Assembly (NCBI RefSeq): GCF_025567405.1
Contig: NZ_JAOQKJ010000005.1
Span: 1 to 64,000, forward strand
Source: Suilimivivens aceti
Lineage (GTDB): Bacteria > Bacillota > Clostridia > Lachnospirales > Lachnospiraceae
DNA length: 64,000 nt
Direction of reading: 5' to 3'
Numbering within the stretch: position 1 is the first letter of the stretch; each line of letters starts with the position of its first letter. A program made the position numbers and the translations under genes. Shown piece after piece: positions 1 through 8,880 of the stretch. The notes beneath the pieces were generated by a model, which did no database searches, had not been told where the DNA came from, and worked only from the letters and a program-made list of their open reading frames with translations.

Positions 1-30
1 ATCCTGAGCCAGGATCAAACTCTCAATTAA
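1..30 (-). rRNA. rrs: 16S rRNA, 5' end only
   Basis: The reverse complement carries the conserved 16S start, AGAGTTTGATCCTGGCTCAG, running off the left edge of the window. Only about the first 30 bases are present. The gene is read leftward, and the tRNA-Ser and two strong promoters lie upstream of it. Confidence 0.95.
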
Positions 31-325
31 TAGTTTTCTCCTTAACCCGGATCAACATCTGGTTGATCCTATCCGTCTATCTGATCTTAAATCAGATGAC
101 TTACTGTTAGGTTTGCTTTCGCTTGTTTTCGACTATTTCTAGTCCTCTGAATCTTCTTCAGAGCTTTGTCCTCTCGGACTTTCTCATTTAGAATTTTCAG
201 GGTTGCATTACTGTTTATTTGTCAAGGTACGTGCAAAGCGGGATTTTGTATGAAGCATTTCCCAAAAACCTGCATCGCAGGTCTGCTTCGCATTCGTTGC
301 TGTGTCTCTCAGACGCAACTCTGAT

Positions 326-354
326 ATAATATCATGTGTTTCTGTCTGTGTCAA
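326..354 (-). promoter_or_regulatory. rRNA operon promoter, proximal (P2)
   Basis: On the minus strand there is a perfect -35 TTGACA (354-349), a 17-base spacer and a -10 TATTAT (331-326). It lies about 300 bases upstream of the 16S start. The stretch from about 31 to 320 is the rRNA leader and has no gene. Confidence 0.8.
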
Positions 355-452
355 CACCTTTTTGAGATTTTTTATTTTTGTTTTTCTTCTCAGAAAAACC
401 TCCCTTCCGTCACGCCGGATCTCTTACCAGCTCTTTCAGACGGTGGAATTTG

Positions 453-482
453 ATTATAGCACCTGTCCCAAGTTCTTGTCAA
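453..482 (-). promoter_or_regulatory. rRNA operon promoter, distal (P1)
   Basis: On the minus strand a perfect -35 TTGACA (482-477) is followed by an 18-base spacer and a perfect -10 TATAAT (458-453). With the proximal promoter it forms a tandem pair, as is usual for rRNA operons. It lies downstream of the tRNA-Ser, so the rRNA can be transcribed independently of the tRNA. Confidence 0.8.
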
Positions 483-577
483 CAAATATTTACATAAAAT
501 ATAGGTTGTTTTTACAAGTCCGGGCGAAAAATTTGGAAGCACCAACTCTGGCACTTCCAGGACTATTGGTAGCTAAA

Positions 578-665
578 CGGAGAAAGAGGGATTTGAACCC
601 TCGCGCCGCGTGAACGACCTACACCCTTAGCAGGGGCGCCTCTTCAGCCTCTTGAGTATTTCTCC
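578..665 (-). tRNA. tRNA-Ser (anticodon GCT)
   Basis: The minus strand folds as a class II tRNA of 88 bases. The acceptor GGAGAAA pairs with TTTCTCC, followed by discriminator G. The anticodon loop holds GCT, there is a long variable arm, and the T-arm has GGTTCAAATCC. It reads AGC/AGU serine codons. It sits upstream of the rRNA operon and has its own promoter at 726-754. No CCA is encoded. Confidence 0.95.
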
Positions 666-725
666 ATAATCTGAATTGCTTCCCACTACCAATATTTTAT
701 TGTGCATCTTTACGACGCAAAAGTT

Positions 726-754
726 ATTATACCTAAGCCACTATCGTTTGTCAA
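726..754 (-). promoter_or_regulatory. promoter of tRNA-Ser
   Basis: On the minus strand a perfect -35 TTGACA (754-749), a 17-base spacer and a perfect -10 TATAAT (731-726) lie about 60 bases before the tRNA. An 11-base inverted repeat (758-768 with 787-797) ends just upstream of the -35 box. Confidence 0.85.
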
Positions 755-803
755 CTTCTTTATCTAGTGTTTTTTGAGAAAAAAATACTAGATAAAGTAG
801 AGA

Positions 804-838
804 GCGGAATGCACAGGAAATATACTCCTGTGCACCGC
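804..838 (-). terminator. hairpin after the MgtC-like gene
   Basis: GCGG and GCACAGGA are complemented by TCCTGTGC and CCGC across a short loop, giving a stable stem just after the stop codon of the MgtC-like gene. The run of T after it on the minus strand is poor, so termination may be partial or Rho-dependent. Confidence 0.5.
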
Positions 839-852
839 TTCTTTTTCCATTT

Positions 853-1536
853 CTATTGAATAATTTCAAAAGATTCCACCTCATCCAGACCAGCAAACAA
901 ATTCACAATCTCTTCCTTACTGTATCTGGCGGGAATCAGCACCTGACAGCGGACCTGAAAAACATTTTTTCCTTTACGTTCCCACTTGAACTGACTTATG
1001 GATATATTATAACCATTCAATTCACTACTAATTTTACCAAAAGCATCTTTTTCATTAGACACCAGAAATACAACCCTGGCTCTCGTAGCCTGCTTTACTA
1101 CCCAAAGATCCTTATGGCATACAGTCTGGATCAGAACAACAAGCAATGTAGTTCCAATGCTGATTGGATACATACCGGCTCCTACAGCCATTCCCACACC
1201 TACTGTAACCCAGGCACCAGCCGCTGTGGTAATTCCGCTTACATAGCCCTGCTTTCCAATAAAGATAAGGCCACCACCCAGTATACCAATTCCAGTGATA
1301 ATACCTGCCGCAACACGGGAAACGTCCCAGGAAGCCCCATCAATCCCAATAACATCCATAAATCCATATTTTGATATGATCATCATCAGTGCCGATGCCA
1401 GTGCAATCATAATATGAGTTCTGGTTCCGGCCACTTTGGTACGAAGCTGCCTTTCCAGTCCTATAATACCACCGCACAGACAGGCAAGAATGATCCTGAC
1501 AAAGAAAGGTAGCTGCTCCATCAGAAAATTACCCAT
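853..1536 (-). CDS. MgtC/SapB family membrane protein
   Basis: This is a 227-residue membrane protein of the MgtC/SapB type. The N-terminal 130 residues hold four or five hydrophobic segments, with the family-typical stretch GGIIGLERQLR near residue 22 and a glycine-rich GILGGGLIF segment. The C-terminal 75 residues look like the soluble ACT-like domain of the family. MgtC proteins modulate magnesium homeostasis and F-type ATPase activity in pathogens; in commensal Firmicutes the role is unknown. A strong AGGAGGGG site precedes the chosen ATG. It lies 39 bases after the ABC ATPase gene and may be the last gene of that transcript. No magnesium riboswitch is visible. Confidence 0.85.
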   Translation of the reverse strand: MGNFLMEQLPFFVRIILACLCGGIIGLERQLRTKVAGTRTHIMIALASALMMIISKYGFMDVIGIDGASWDVSRVAAGIITGIGILGGGLIFIGKQGYVSGITTAAGAWVTVGVGMAVGAGMYPISIGTTLLVVLIQTVCHKDLWVVKQATRARVVFLVSNEKDAFGKISSELNGYNISISQFKWERKGKNVFQVRCQVLIPARYSKEEIVNLFAGLDEVESFEIIQ

Positions 1537-1575
1537 TCGTTACCCCTCCTTTATCCAGATACCTGATTTCTTCTA

Positions 1576-2652
1576 TTATATAATGTGTACATCACAGGTA
1601 TCAAATCTGACAAAGGCTTCTTCTCCAACCCGATAAATCCTCTTATGCTTGGGGTTAAAGTCTGTGATCTTAACAAGAGTATCTCCTGCCATTACATGGT
1701 AATTCTGATATTCACCCATAAAGCAGCTCATCACAACCTTGCAGGGAAGCTGTCCTTCCGGTGCAAGTACAGCTGCTTCCGGCCGCAATACAACAGTACA
1801 GTCACTTCCAACCTCAAAGCTTCCTATATCATCTACCTCTACGTCATGATTATCAATAGACAGCACTCCCTTTTCACCGTCCTTCTGTACAAGCCTGCCT
1901 CGCAGGAAGTTCGCTTCTCCGATAAAGTCTGCTACAAACTCATCGGCAGGGTGATAGTAAATCTCCTGTGGTGTACCGATCTGTGAAACAACTCCCTTAT
2001 TCATAATAATGATCTGATCTGAGAGAGCCATGGCTTCACTCTGATCATGAGTAACATAAACCGCTGTAATCCCCACTCTCTGCTGGATATTTCTGATCTC
2101 TGTTCTCATGGATACACGAAGCTTGGCATCCAGATTGGAAAGAGGCTCATCAAAAAGCAGAACACTCGGCTCTACTACCAGCGCTCTTGCCAGTGCAACT
2201 CTCTGCTGCTGTCCACCGGAAAGCTGGTTTGTCATACGTCCTTCCATACCACTCAGTTCTACAAGATCCAGGATCTCCATAACCTTGTCATGGATCACCT
2301 TTTTATCCAGCTTACGAAGCTTCAGACCATATGCTACATTGTCAAATACATTATAGTGAGGAAACAGTGCATAGCTCTGGAATACCATCGCTGTATCACG
2401 TTTGTTGGGCGTCAGTTCATTAATAGGCTGATCTCCCAGATAGATTTCTCCCTCATCCGGGCTCTCAAAGCCGGCAATCATTCGAAGGGTTGTAGTCTTT
2501 CCACAGCCGGAAGGTCCAAGCAGGGTAACAAAGCTGCCTGGCTCGATCACCAGATTGGCATCATCCACAGCTTTAAAGTCTTTTCCTGTTTTAGGATCCT
2601 GATATATTTTGGAAATATGCTCCAGACGGATTCCTTTGGATTCTTTCAGCAT
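1576..2652 (-). CDS. FbpC/PotA-like ABC transporter ATPase
   Basis: This 358-residue protein is the ATPase of an importer that includes the next two genes upstream. Walker A is GPSGCGKT (residues 46-53), the Q-loop is VFQSYALFPH, the signature is LSGGQQQR, Walker B is VLLFDEP, and the switch histidine is in VTHDQ. The last 110 residues form a TOBE-type regulatory domain. FbpC, PotA and AfuC ATPases all share this layout, so substrate cannot be read from it. It starts one base after the permease stop, with a good ribosome site inside the permease end, so translation is probably coupled. Confidence 0.9.
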   Translation of the reverse strand: MLKESKGIRLEHISKIYQDPKTGKDFKAVDDANLVIEPGSFVTLLGPSGCGKTTTLRMIAGFESPDEGEIYLGDQPINELTPNKRDTAMVFQSYALFPHYNVFDNVAYGLKLRKLDKKVIHDKVMEILDLVELSGMEGRMTNQLSGGQQQRVALARALVVEPSVLLFDEPLSNLDAKLRVSMRTEIRNIQQRVGITAVYVTHDQSEAMALSDQIIIMNKGVVSQIGTPQEIYYHPADEFVADFIGEANFLRGRLVQKDGEKGVLSIDNHDVEVDDIGSFEVGSDCTVVLRPEAAVLAPEGQLPCKVVMSCFMGEYQNYHVMAGDTLVKITDFNPKHKRIYRVGEEAFVRFDTCDVHII

Positions 2653-2653
2653 A

Positions 2654-4366
2654 TTATTTTTCCTCCTTTATCTTTTTACTTGTGCCAAAGAACCGGATAA
2701 ACAGGTTCATCAGCAGAACCGACAGATATACAATAGCGATCAGGATTGTCGCGTAGGCGCATGCCACGCCATAGTAACCTTTTTCTGCGAACTCATTGAT
2801 CTGACAGGTGATCAGCAGGAACTGTGGCGTTACAAGCAGAATGATCGCACTGATCGCAGTAATGCTGCGCACAAATGATGTTACCAGGCCACTGAAAAAC
2901 GAATCCTTAATCAGTGGAAGCGTTACTGTTGTAAATACTCTTCCGCTTCCCGCTCCCAGATCATAAGCAGATTCCTCAATGGATTTGTCAATCTGTCTCA
3001 GGGCGGAAATACCACTTCTTGTTCCAACAGGAAGACTTCTGACGATAAATACAATGATCAGGATAATTCCGGTTCCATAAATACCACTGAGGACACCTGT
3101 ATGGAAAATTCCATTTGCATAGCCTCTGATATAACCAATACCAAGAACCGTTCCGGGAACCGCCATGGCAAGCATAGAAACAAATTCAATAAATCCCTTG
3201 GATCTGAATTTTTTCTTTACTACCAGATAAGAAATCACCATGGAAAGCAGGGCTGTGATCGGCGCCGCGATCACTGAAAGCAGGAAGGAATCCTTAAACG
3301 CCTTCAGTCCACTGTATTTAAAGAGATAATCAAACCACTTAAAGGTCAGTGAATAATCCCGTCCCCACAGCTTAAACAGCGCACCAAAAGGAATCATGAT
3401 ATACATGATGATAACAAACAGTGCTACAAGACAGCAGATCAGTGTAAGAGGAATGGTTACACTCTTATCCTCGATCAGCATTCTTGCTCTGGATGCTTTA
3501 CCCGTCAATGTAGCTGCTGTCTTTCTTTCCAGATAATATTTCTGGATAAAGAAAAGGATCAGTGTCAATGAAAGTAATACAACTGACATCGCTGCAGCAC
3601 CTGTAGAATCATAGGATCCTGTTACCTGCAGATAGATGGTAGTTGCCAGCGTATCATAATCACCACCGATCAGCATCGGGTTTGCGAAATCCGCAACTGA
3701 CTCAATAAAGGTTACAAGGAACGCATTTCCAAGACCTGGCAGAAGCAGCGGCAGGGTAACTGTCGTAAATACCTTCATCCGGGAAGCACCTATATCACGG
3801 GCAGCTTCTTCCAGCGATGGATCTATATTTTTCAGAAGTCCCTTCAGCATCAGATAACAGACTGGGAAAAAGGTCAGTGTCTGAACGACTACAATTCCTT
3901 TTAATCCATATACATTGGAATCATATATGTGAAGGAGCGAACGGGTAATAATTCCACTCCGTCCAAACAACATAATAGTCGATAAGGATAATACAAAAGG
4001 CGGTGATACAACCGGAAGCAGTGATACAACATTAAACAGCTTTCCTACTGCTTTGTTTTTTATTTTTACATAAACATCTACATATGCAAAAAGAAGTCCG
4101 ATTGCCGTAGAAAGAATTCCTGTCAGAAGTCCAAGCACCAGGGTATTGGAAAACGCAGTCCGGAAACGCTTCATGCTGAGAACTCTCTGGAATACGGAAA
4201 GCGTGAGCTTTCCTTCAGTATAAATACTGTCAATTAAAAGAACAAACAACGGATATACAATAAATAATACAAGGAAAATGAGCAGAATACTGATCATTCC
4301 TACCATAACCGGATCAGAAAACAGTTTTTTTCGATCCAGTTTTGCACTCTTACTTTGGGCAGCCAT
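2654..4366 (-). CDS. FbpB-like fused ABC permease
   Basis: This 570-residue protein contains two copies of the binding-protein-dependent permease domain, giving about twelve membrane segments. Each half has an EAA-type loop for ATPase docking: EEAARDIGAS at about residue 183 and EESAYDLGAG at about residue 470. Such fusions are typical of the FbpB/AfuB group, which imports ferric iron in some species and hexose phosphates in others (AfuABC). The adjacent kinase/regulator pair favours an inducible organic substrate over iron, but that is inference. A hairpin with a T-run at 4393-4418 separates it from the binding-protein gene and should lower its expression. Confidence 0.9.
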   Translation of the reverse strand: MAAQSKSAKLDRKKLFSDPVMVGMISILLIFLVLFIVYPLFVLLIDSIYTEGKLTLSVFQRVLSMKRFRTAFSNTLVLGLLTGILSTAIGLLFAYVDVYVKIKNKAVGKLFNVVSLLPVVSPPFVLSLSTIMLFGRSGIITRSLLHIYDSNVYGLKGIVVVQTLTFFPVCYLMLKGLLKNIDPSLEEAARDIGASRMKVFTTVTLPLLLPGLGNAFLVTFIESVADFANPMLIGGDYDTLATTIYLQVTGSYDSTGAAAMSVVLLSLTLILFFIQKYYLERKTAATLTGKASRARMLIEDKSVTIPLTLICCLVALFVIIMYIMIPFGALFKLWGRDYSLTFKWFDYLFKYSGLKAFKDSFLLSVIAAPITALLSMVISYLVVKKKFRSKGFIEFVSMLAMAVPGTVLGIGYIRGYANGIFHTGVLSGIYGTGIILIIVFIVRSLPVGTRSGISALRQIDKSIEESAYDLGAGSGRVFTTVTLPLIKDSFFSGLVTSFVRSITAISAIILLVTPQFLLITCQINEFAEKGYYGVACAYATILIAIVYLSVLLMNLFIRFFGTSKKIKEEK

Positions 4367-4392
4367 CTGTTTTCCCCTTTCTGATAAAAAGA

Positions 4393-4420
4393 GGGAGATG
4401 GTACAGACACCATCTCCCCT
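4393..4420 (-). terminator. intercistronic attenuator after the binding-protein gene
   Basis: A perfect 10-base-pair stem (GGGAGATGGT with ACCATCTCCC, six-base loop) is followed on the minus strand by TCTTTTTATC. It lies between the binding-protein and permease genes. It probably lets most transcripts stop after the binding protein, so that protein is made in excess. Confidence 0.75.
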
Positions 4421-4431
4421 GATTTTGTTAA

Positions 4432-5637
4432 TTACTCGGTCAGGAATCTGCTGCTGTCGGCATTTTCAGAAGAACCGTTTGTTACTGCATTGAAGAAGTC
4501 TTCTACATAGGTAGCTGTGTTCTGTTTCGCATCTTCAAAGTCGTAATCAATCACATTGTCAGGATCAAGTCCGAACTGGGTTGCTTCTTCAGGCTGCTCT
4601 GCATTGTCGATAACAAGGAACTGATAGGACTCGTTCTCTTTTGCAATATTTACGCAGTCAGGCGATAATGCATATTCAACCCAGAGCTTTGCAGCATTTT
4701 CATTCTTGCAGCCCTTGAAGATTGCTGTTGCACCAATTTCATAGCTGGTACCTGATGCAGGGATGATCAGATCGATATTGTCATATCCGGAAAGGATCTG
4801 TGTAATGCCATCATGTAAGAAACCGATTGCGATAACGCATTCGCCAGGTCCTACCATCTTGGATGGGCCAGAGCCGCTCTTAGTATACTGATATATATTC
4901 TTATCAAGCTCCTTGAAGTACTCCATTGCCTCATCATGACCCTTCATCTGAACCATGGTGTTAATGACCAGCTTTGCTGTACCTGCTGTGGATGGATTGG
5001 ACATTCCGATCAGCCCCTTATACTCAGGCTTTAATAGATCATCCCAGTCCTTTGGCTCCTCAAGGCCAAGTCTGTCAAGCTCTTCTTTGTTTACCATAAA
5101 TCCAAGGATACCCTTGTAAATTCCATACCAGTTTCCATCCGGATCCTTGTATGTATCAGAAATCAGATGGGATGCATTCTGTGCCTGATAAGGCTCAAGC
5201 AGTCCTGCTGCTACCGCTTCATTATAAGGATCTGTTGTTCCTCCGAACCATACATCTGCGGAAGGATTTCCTGCTTCCTCTTCAATCTTGGTATAAACCT
5301 CGCCGGTAGAAAGTCTCTGATAATCTACCTGAATACCATACATTTCTTCAAATTTCTGACATGCTGCTGAAAGATAAGCTTCCTCGCAGGAACCATATAC
5401 AGTAAGCTTTCCTTCTGCCTTAGCTGCTTCAATCAAAGCATCCATTCCGGAATCACTGCTCTCTGTGGTTTCCTCTGCCGCAGTATCTGTTGTTTCTGCC
5501 GCAGCAGTCTCCTGTGTCTCTTCTGCCGGCTTCTCCTCTGTTGCCGCGCTGCCTGAGCTTCCGCATGCCATCAGTGACATGGTCATCGCTGCTGTCAGGA
5601 TTGCGGCCAGCGCCTTTTTGCCCTTTAACTGTTTCAT
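4432..5637 (-). CDS. FbpA/AfuA-like solute-binding lipoprotein
   Basis: This is a 401-residue secreted lipoprotein with a signal peptide and lipobox LMAC (cysteine near residue 25). An acidic Glu/Thr-rich linker runs to about residue 65. The mature domain begins LTVYGSCEEAYLSA and belongs to the extracellular solute-binding family that includes FbpA, the phosphonate binder PhnS-like proteins and AfuA. Ferric FbpA proteins use paired tyrosines near the C-terminus, and I see no clear adjacent pair here, so a phosphorylated or carboxylated organic substrate is as likely as iron. Its own promoter with direct repeats lies at 5725-5763, between it and the response-regulator gene. Confidence 0.85.
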   Translation of the reverse strand: MKQLKGKKALAAILTAAMTMSLMACGSSGSAATEEKPAEETQETAAAETTDTAAEETTESSDSGMDALIEAAKAEGKLTVYGSCEEAYLSAACQKFEEMYGIQVDYQRLSTGEVYTKIEEEAGNPSADVWFGGTTDPYNEAVAAGLLEPYQAQNASHLISDTYKDPDGNWYGIYKGILGFMVNKEELDRLGLEEPKDWDDLLKPEYKGLIGMSNPSTAGTAKLVINTMVQMKGHDEAMEYFKELDKNIYQYTKSGSGPSKMVGPGECVIAIGFLHDGITQILSGYDNIDLIIPASGTSYEIGATAIFKGCKNENAAKLWVEYALSPDCVNIAKENESYQFLVIDNAEQPEEATQFGLDPDNVIDYDFEDAKQNTATYVEDFFNAVTNGSSENADSSRFLTE

Positions 5638-5724
5638 AAATGAATCCTCCTTTTCCGGGAGCTGTTCTTTAGGCCGCTCCCACTTTTGTTCATATGTAAC
5701 AAAAAATTCATTGATTGTATTTAT

Positions 5725-5763
5725 ATTATATAAATACTACACAAAACTGTATACTGGACAAAA
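5725..5763 (-). promoter_or_regulatory. binding-protein promoter with direct repeats
   Basis: On the minus strand two 13-base direct repeats of the form TTTTGTnnAGTAT lie at 5763-5751 and 5746-5734, one per 17 bases. They cover a weak -35 (TATACA, 5753-5748) and end next to a perfect -10 TATAAT (5730-5725). This is the arrangement expected of a site for the adjacent AraC-type response regulator; that link is inferred. Confidence 0.55.
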
Positions 5764-5791
5764 CGCATATCCTTTTAATTATTCTGACATT

Positions 5792-6544
5792 TTAATCTCT
5801 GTATCTGTCCTGATATTCTGATGGGGATACTCCTATCAGCTTTTTAAAGGTGACACTGAAATAAGTGATATCCTTATATCCCACCATTTCCGCTACCTCA
5901 TAAATCTTATATCTATGATCCTTCAGGAGCTTCTTTGCCGCCCGCATACGACACTGCGTCAGATAAGACAGGAAGGTAAAGTCTGTTTCCTTCCTGAATA
6001 AATGGCTCAGATGTCCCTCACTGATCGCGAGGCTCTCTGCCACAGACCTGACAGAAATATTGGGATTAGCATAATTCTCATCAATATAAGAGACTGCATC
6101 CATGATATATTTGCTCTTATCCCCCTTGATCAGACTGCATTTCGGATTTTTTTCCTCTGTTTCTGTTCTTTCTTTATTCTGCTTCAGGATACGCTCTACT
6201 GCAGCTTCCAGCTCTCCGTCTGAAAACGGCTTCAGCAGATAATCTGCAGCTCCCAGCTTTATCGCTTGCTGAGCATAGGAAAACTCTCCATAAGCTGTCA
6301 GAAAAATAACCACTGCATGATTTCCCTCCTTCCGCAGGCTTTCCACCATTTCAATCCCGCTCTTTTTGGGCATACAGATATCTGTCACGATCACATCCGG
6401 GTGATATTTATGTACTGCTTCAATTCCTTCTTCCCCATCTCCGGCCGCACCTGCTACCATACAGTCGATCCGGGACCATTCTGTTCCGTGTACAATCCCT
6501 TCCCGTACAAGCTTCTCATCTTCAACTACAACTACTTTATACAT
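5792..6544 (-). CDS. YesN-like response regulator (receiver + AraC HTH)
   Basis: The 250-residue protein has an N-terminal receiver domain with VVVEDE, the phospho-acceptor aspartate in VTDICMPK (about residue 55), and the conserved lysine in LLKPF. The C-terminal 100 residues form a double helix-turn-helix AraC/XylS DNA-binding domain ending in VSPSEYQDRYR. Its start overlaps the end of the kinase gene by 8 bases, so the two are co-translated partners. It probably activates the binding-protein promoter immediately downstream, where direct repeats overlap the -35 position. Confidence 0.93.
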   Translation of the reverse strand: MYKVVVVEDEKLVREGIVHGTEWSRIDCMVAGAAGDGEEGIEAVHKYHPDVIVTDICMPKKSGIEMVESLRKEGNHAVVIFLTAYGEFSYAQQAIKLGAADYLLKPFSDGELEAAVERILKQNKERTETEEKNPKCSLIKGDKSKYIMDAVSYIDENYANPNISVRSVAESLAISEGHLSHLFRKETDFTFLSYLTQCRMRAAKKLLKDHRYKIYEVAEMVGYKDITYFSVTFKKLIGVSPSEYQDRYRD

Positions 6545-8306
6545 CCTTCTCCCCTTTTCTGACCGGCAATGTCATGTAAATACAGGTTCCTGCCCCTTCT
6601 TCAGACTCTGTATACAAGCCATAACCATCCCCATAATTCAGCCTTATGATCTCATTGACATTATAATACCCGATACTGTGTCTTTCTTCTCCCATTCTGT
6701 GCTGCTCTGAAGTATCTTCCTCGCAGTGATTCAGCTTCCACACCTGTTCCCTGCTCATTCCAACACCGTCATCATGGATCCGGATCTGGAGAATTTCTTC
6801 CCCTGTCTGTCTTGCCTGTACCATAACCCTTCCATTTTCTCTTCCTCCAAGACCATGGATGATCGCATTCTCTATAATTGGCTGCAGAATCTGCTTAGGC
6901 ACCAGAAGAGCTGCCAATTCATCCGGCAGATCCACAATAAATTCAAATTTATCTGCAAATCGGATTTCCTGAATCTGGACATATGCCTCAGCCAGTTCCA
7001 CTTCCTTCGCCAGTGGTACCTCCGGGCTTGCAGAAATACTCATCCGCAGGATCTTGGCAAGATCAGCAGATATCGTGGCGATCTCCGGGATCTGATTAGC
7101 CTTTCCCAGCCATTTCATGGTATCCAGCGTATTATACAAAAAGTGTGGATTCAACTGTGCCTGCATCATTTTGATCTGTACCTCGCTCAGCTCCCTCTCT
7201 CTGGCAAGAAGACGTTCCATGTTATCAGTCAGATGCTCTGCCATCATATTAAAGCTCTCCGAAAGCTGCCCAAGCTCATCCTGACTGTCAACCTTGATCC
7301 TTGCTTTGAAATTTCCCTGCCGGATCTCTGCGATCGCATCCTGCATCCTCTTAATCGGCTGATAAATAAAGCTGCTGACCGATTTTGACAAGAAAATACA
7401 GATTATAAGTCCAAGAGCTGCTGACATCACTGCTATGGTAAATGCACGGTTTTTTAACTGATTTAATGCCGCAACCGGCTGCTGGTAAAACAGATAAAGA
7501 CCACTTGTCTCTTCGTAATCTACGTAATAAAAATATTTCTTATCTGCACTCACGCAGGCATTCTGACTGTCGCTGTCAGCAGCCTCGTCCCGGAGCATTT
7601 CCCGTCTGATCCGGCGCATTTCATCTTCGTCATAGGAATCCGTTGAGCAGTATACCATCTCCTGGAAGCTGTCCATAGCATAAATAACACCCTGATCCTC
7701 GCTGACGAGTCCCCACTTCATATTATCAAAAAGTCCGTCATTTACAGTTGCTACAATATATCCTGTGATTTCTCCCTTTTCTGAACGGACTGCCATAGCT
7801 GCCCTGAGAAACTCAACTCTTTTCTCCCCCTCATATAATCTGGCGTTCCGTACAACCACTTTGCCCGGATTCTGTCCTGCTTCATATAATACGCTCCAGT
7901 CTAATGGCAGCTTTTCTTTGATATAAGTATTCTCCGTCACAGAAACCAGCTTGTTCCCTTCTGCATCATAAATGGAAAAATAAGCGTACTTACTGTATTT
8001 GGAGCTGACTGCGTACAGCTCCCGGTATACGGAGGTTCCTGCTCCATCTCCATTTTCCAGATTTTTGCGAATGATTTCTTCCTCTGCCAGCTGGCGGATC
8101 CCATCATAAATATTTGAAAAAGCCGAGTCAAAAGACCCGGCTACTGCGTTCAGAATCGTTTCCGCCTCCTGGTTCAGACTTCTCCGGTAGGTAATATTAA
8201 ACATCTGAAGCATGATAAAGTATCCGATCAGCATCGGAATTCCTGCTGCCAGAAGCATACCGGCAAATGTTTTTTTGCGGAAAGAATAATTCTTCAATAT
8301 TTTCAT
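6537..8306 (-). CDS. YesM-like sensor histidine kinase
   Basis: This 589-residue membrane sensor has a first membrane segment at about 14-34, a large extracytoplasmic sensing region with a Cache-like look, and a second membrane segment near 285-305. A HAMP linker (IYQPIKRMQDAIAEIRQGNF), a His_kinase domain with the phospho-acceptor in NPHFLYNTLD, and an ATPase domain with ENAIIHGLGG and GVGMS follow. YesM-type kinases usually sense carbohydrates or organic acids outside the cell. It begins two bases after the stop codon of the fumarase beta gene, which implies co-expression with fumarase. Confidence 0.93.
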   Translation of the reverse strand: MKILKNYSFRKKTFAGMLLAAGIPMLIGYFIMLQMFNITYRRSLNQEAETILNAVAGSFDSAFSNIYDGIRQLAEEEIIRKNLENGDGAGTSVYRELYAVSSKYSKYAYFSIYDAEGNKLVSVTENTYIKEKLPLDWSVLYEAGQNPGKVVVRNARLYEGEKRVEFLRAAMAVRSEKGEITGYIVATVNDGLFDNMKWGLVSEDQGVIYAMDSFQEMVYCSTDSYDEDEMRRIRREMLRDEAADSDSQNACVSADKKYFYYVDYEETSGLYLFYQQPVAALNQLKNRAFTIAVMSAALGLIICIFLSKSVSSFIYQPIKRMQDAIAEIRQGNFKARIKVDSQDELGQLSESFNMMAEHLTDNMERLLARERELSEVQIKMMQAQLNPHFLYNTLDTMKWLGKANQIPEIATISADLAKILRMSISASPEVPLAKEVELAEAYVQIQEIRFADKFEFIVDLPDELAALLVPKQILQPIIENAIIHGLGGRENGRVMVQARQTGEEILQIRIHDDGVGMSREQVWKLNHCEEDTSEQHRMGEERHSIGYYNVNEIIRLNYGDGYGLYTESEEGAGTCIYMTLPVRKGEKDV

Positions 8307-8308
8307 CG

Positions 8309-8860
8309 CTACTCTTCTCTATATGCTGCAATTGCGGTTTCATACAGATTATTTCCTTCAGGATCGATCACTACGATCACTGGAAAATCTTTAACCTCCA
8401 GTTTACGGATTGCCTCTGTCCCAAGATCGTCATAAGCAATCACCTCAGAACGTAATATGGACTTTGATAAAAGAGCTCCTGCCCCGCCAACTGCAGCAAA
8501 ATAAACCGCCTTATTGCGGACAATCGCTTCTTTTACATCCTCGCTTCTCCTGCCCTTTCCGATCATTCCCCGAAGTCCAAGATCAAGCAGCGCAGGCGCA
8601 TATTTATCCATTCTGCTAGCAGTCGTAGGGCCTGCAGATCCGATAGGTCTTCCTTCCCTGGCAGGAGATGGTCCCATATAATAGATAAGATTATCCTTCA
8701 GATCGAACGGCAGGCTCTCTCCTCTTTGCAACGCCTCATACATTCTTTTATGTGCCGCATCTCTTGCAGTATAGATGGTACCTGTAAGATATACGTAATC
8801 TCCACTTTTCAGCCCGGATGTTTCCTTTTCCCCAAAGGGAACTGTCATATGTCGTTCCAT
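8309..8860 (-). CDS. fumB: fumarate hydratase class I, beta subunit
   Basis: This 183-residue protein matches the beta (C-terminal) subunit of class I fumarase/L-tartrate dehydratase. It has LTGTIYTARDAAHKRM near the start, the substrate-loop GPSPAREGRPIGSAGPTTASRMD, and the KGRRSEDV and GGAGALLSKS segments. With the alpha subunit it interconverts fumarate and malate using an oxygen-sensitive 4Fe-4S cluster. An L-tartrate dehydratase role cannot be excluded because the two enzymes share this architecture. The gene lies 20 bases after the alpha gene. Confidence 0.9.
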   Translation of the reverse strand: MERHMTVPFGEKETSGLKSGDYVYLTGTIYTARDAAHKRMYEALQRGESLPFDLKDNLIYYMGPSPAREGRPIGSAGPTTASRMDKYAPALLDLGLRGMIGKGRRSEDVKEAIVRNKAVYFAAVGGAGALLSKSILRSEVIAYDDLGTEAIRKLEVKDFPVIVVIDPEGNNLYETAIAAYREE

Positions 8861-8880
8861 ATCCTGTCCTCTCTTCCCTG

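Noticed and set aside
302..613. A 103-codon open frame across the rRNA leader and tRNA-Ser
   Set aside because: It overlaps two promoters and a tRNA on the other strand, and has no ribosome site or family resemblance.
758..797. Inverted repeat as a Rho-independent terminator
   Set aside because: The T-run is in the loop rather than after the stem in either direction.
856..1374. A long open frame on the plus strand opposite the MgtC-like gene
   Set aside because: It is the mirror of a real gene; composition and lack of a start site argue against it.
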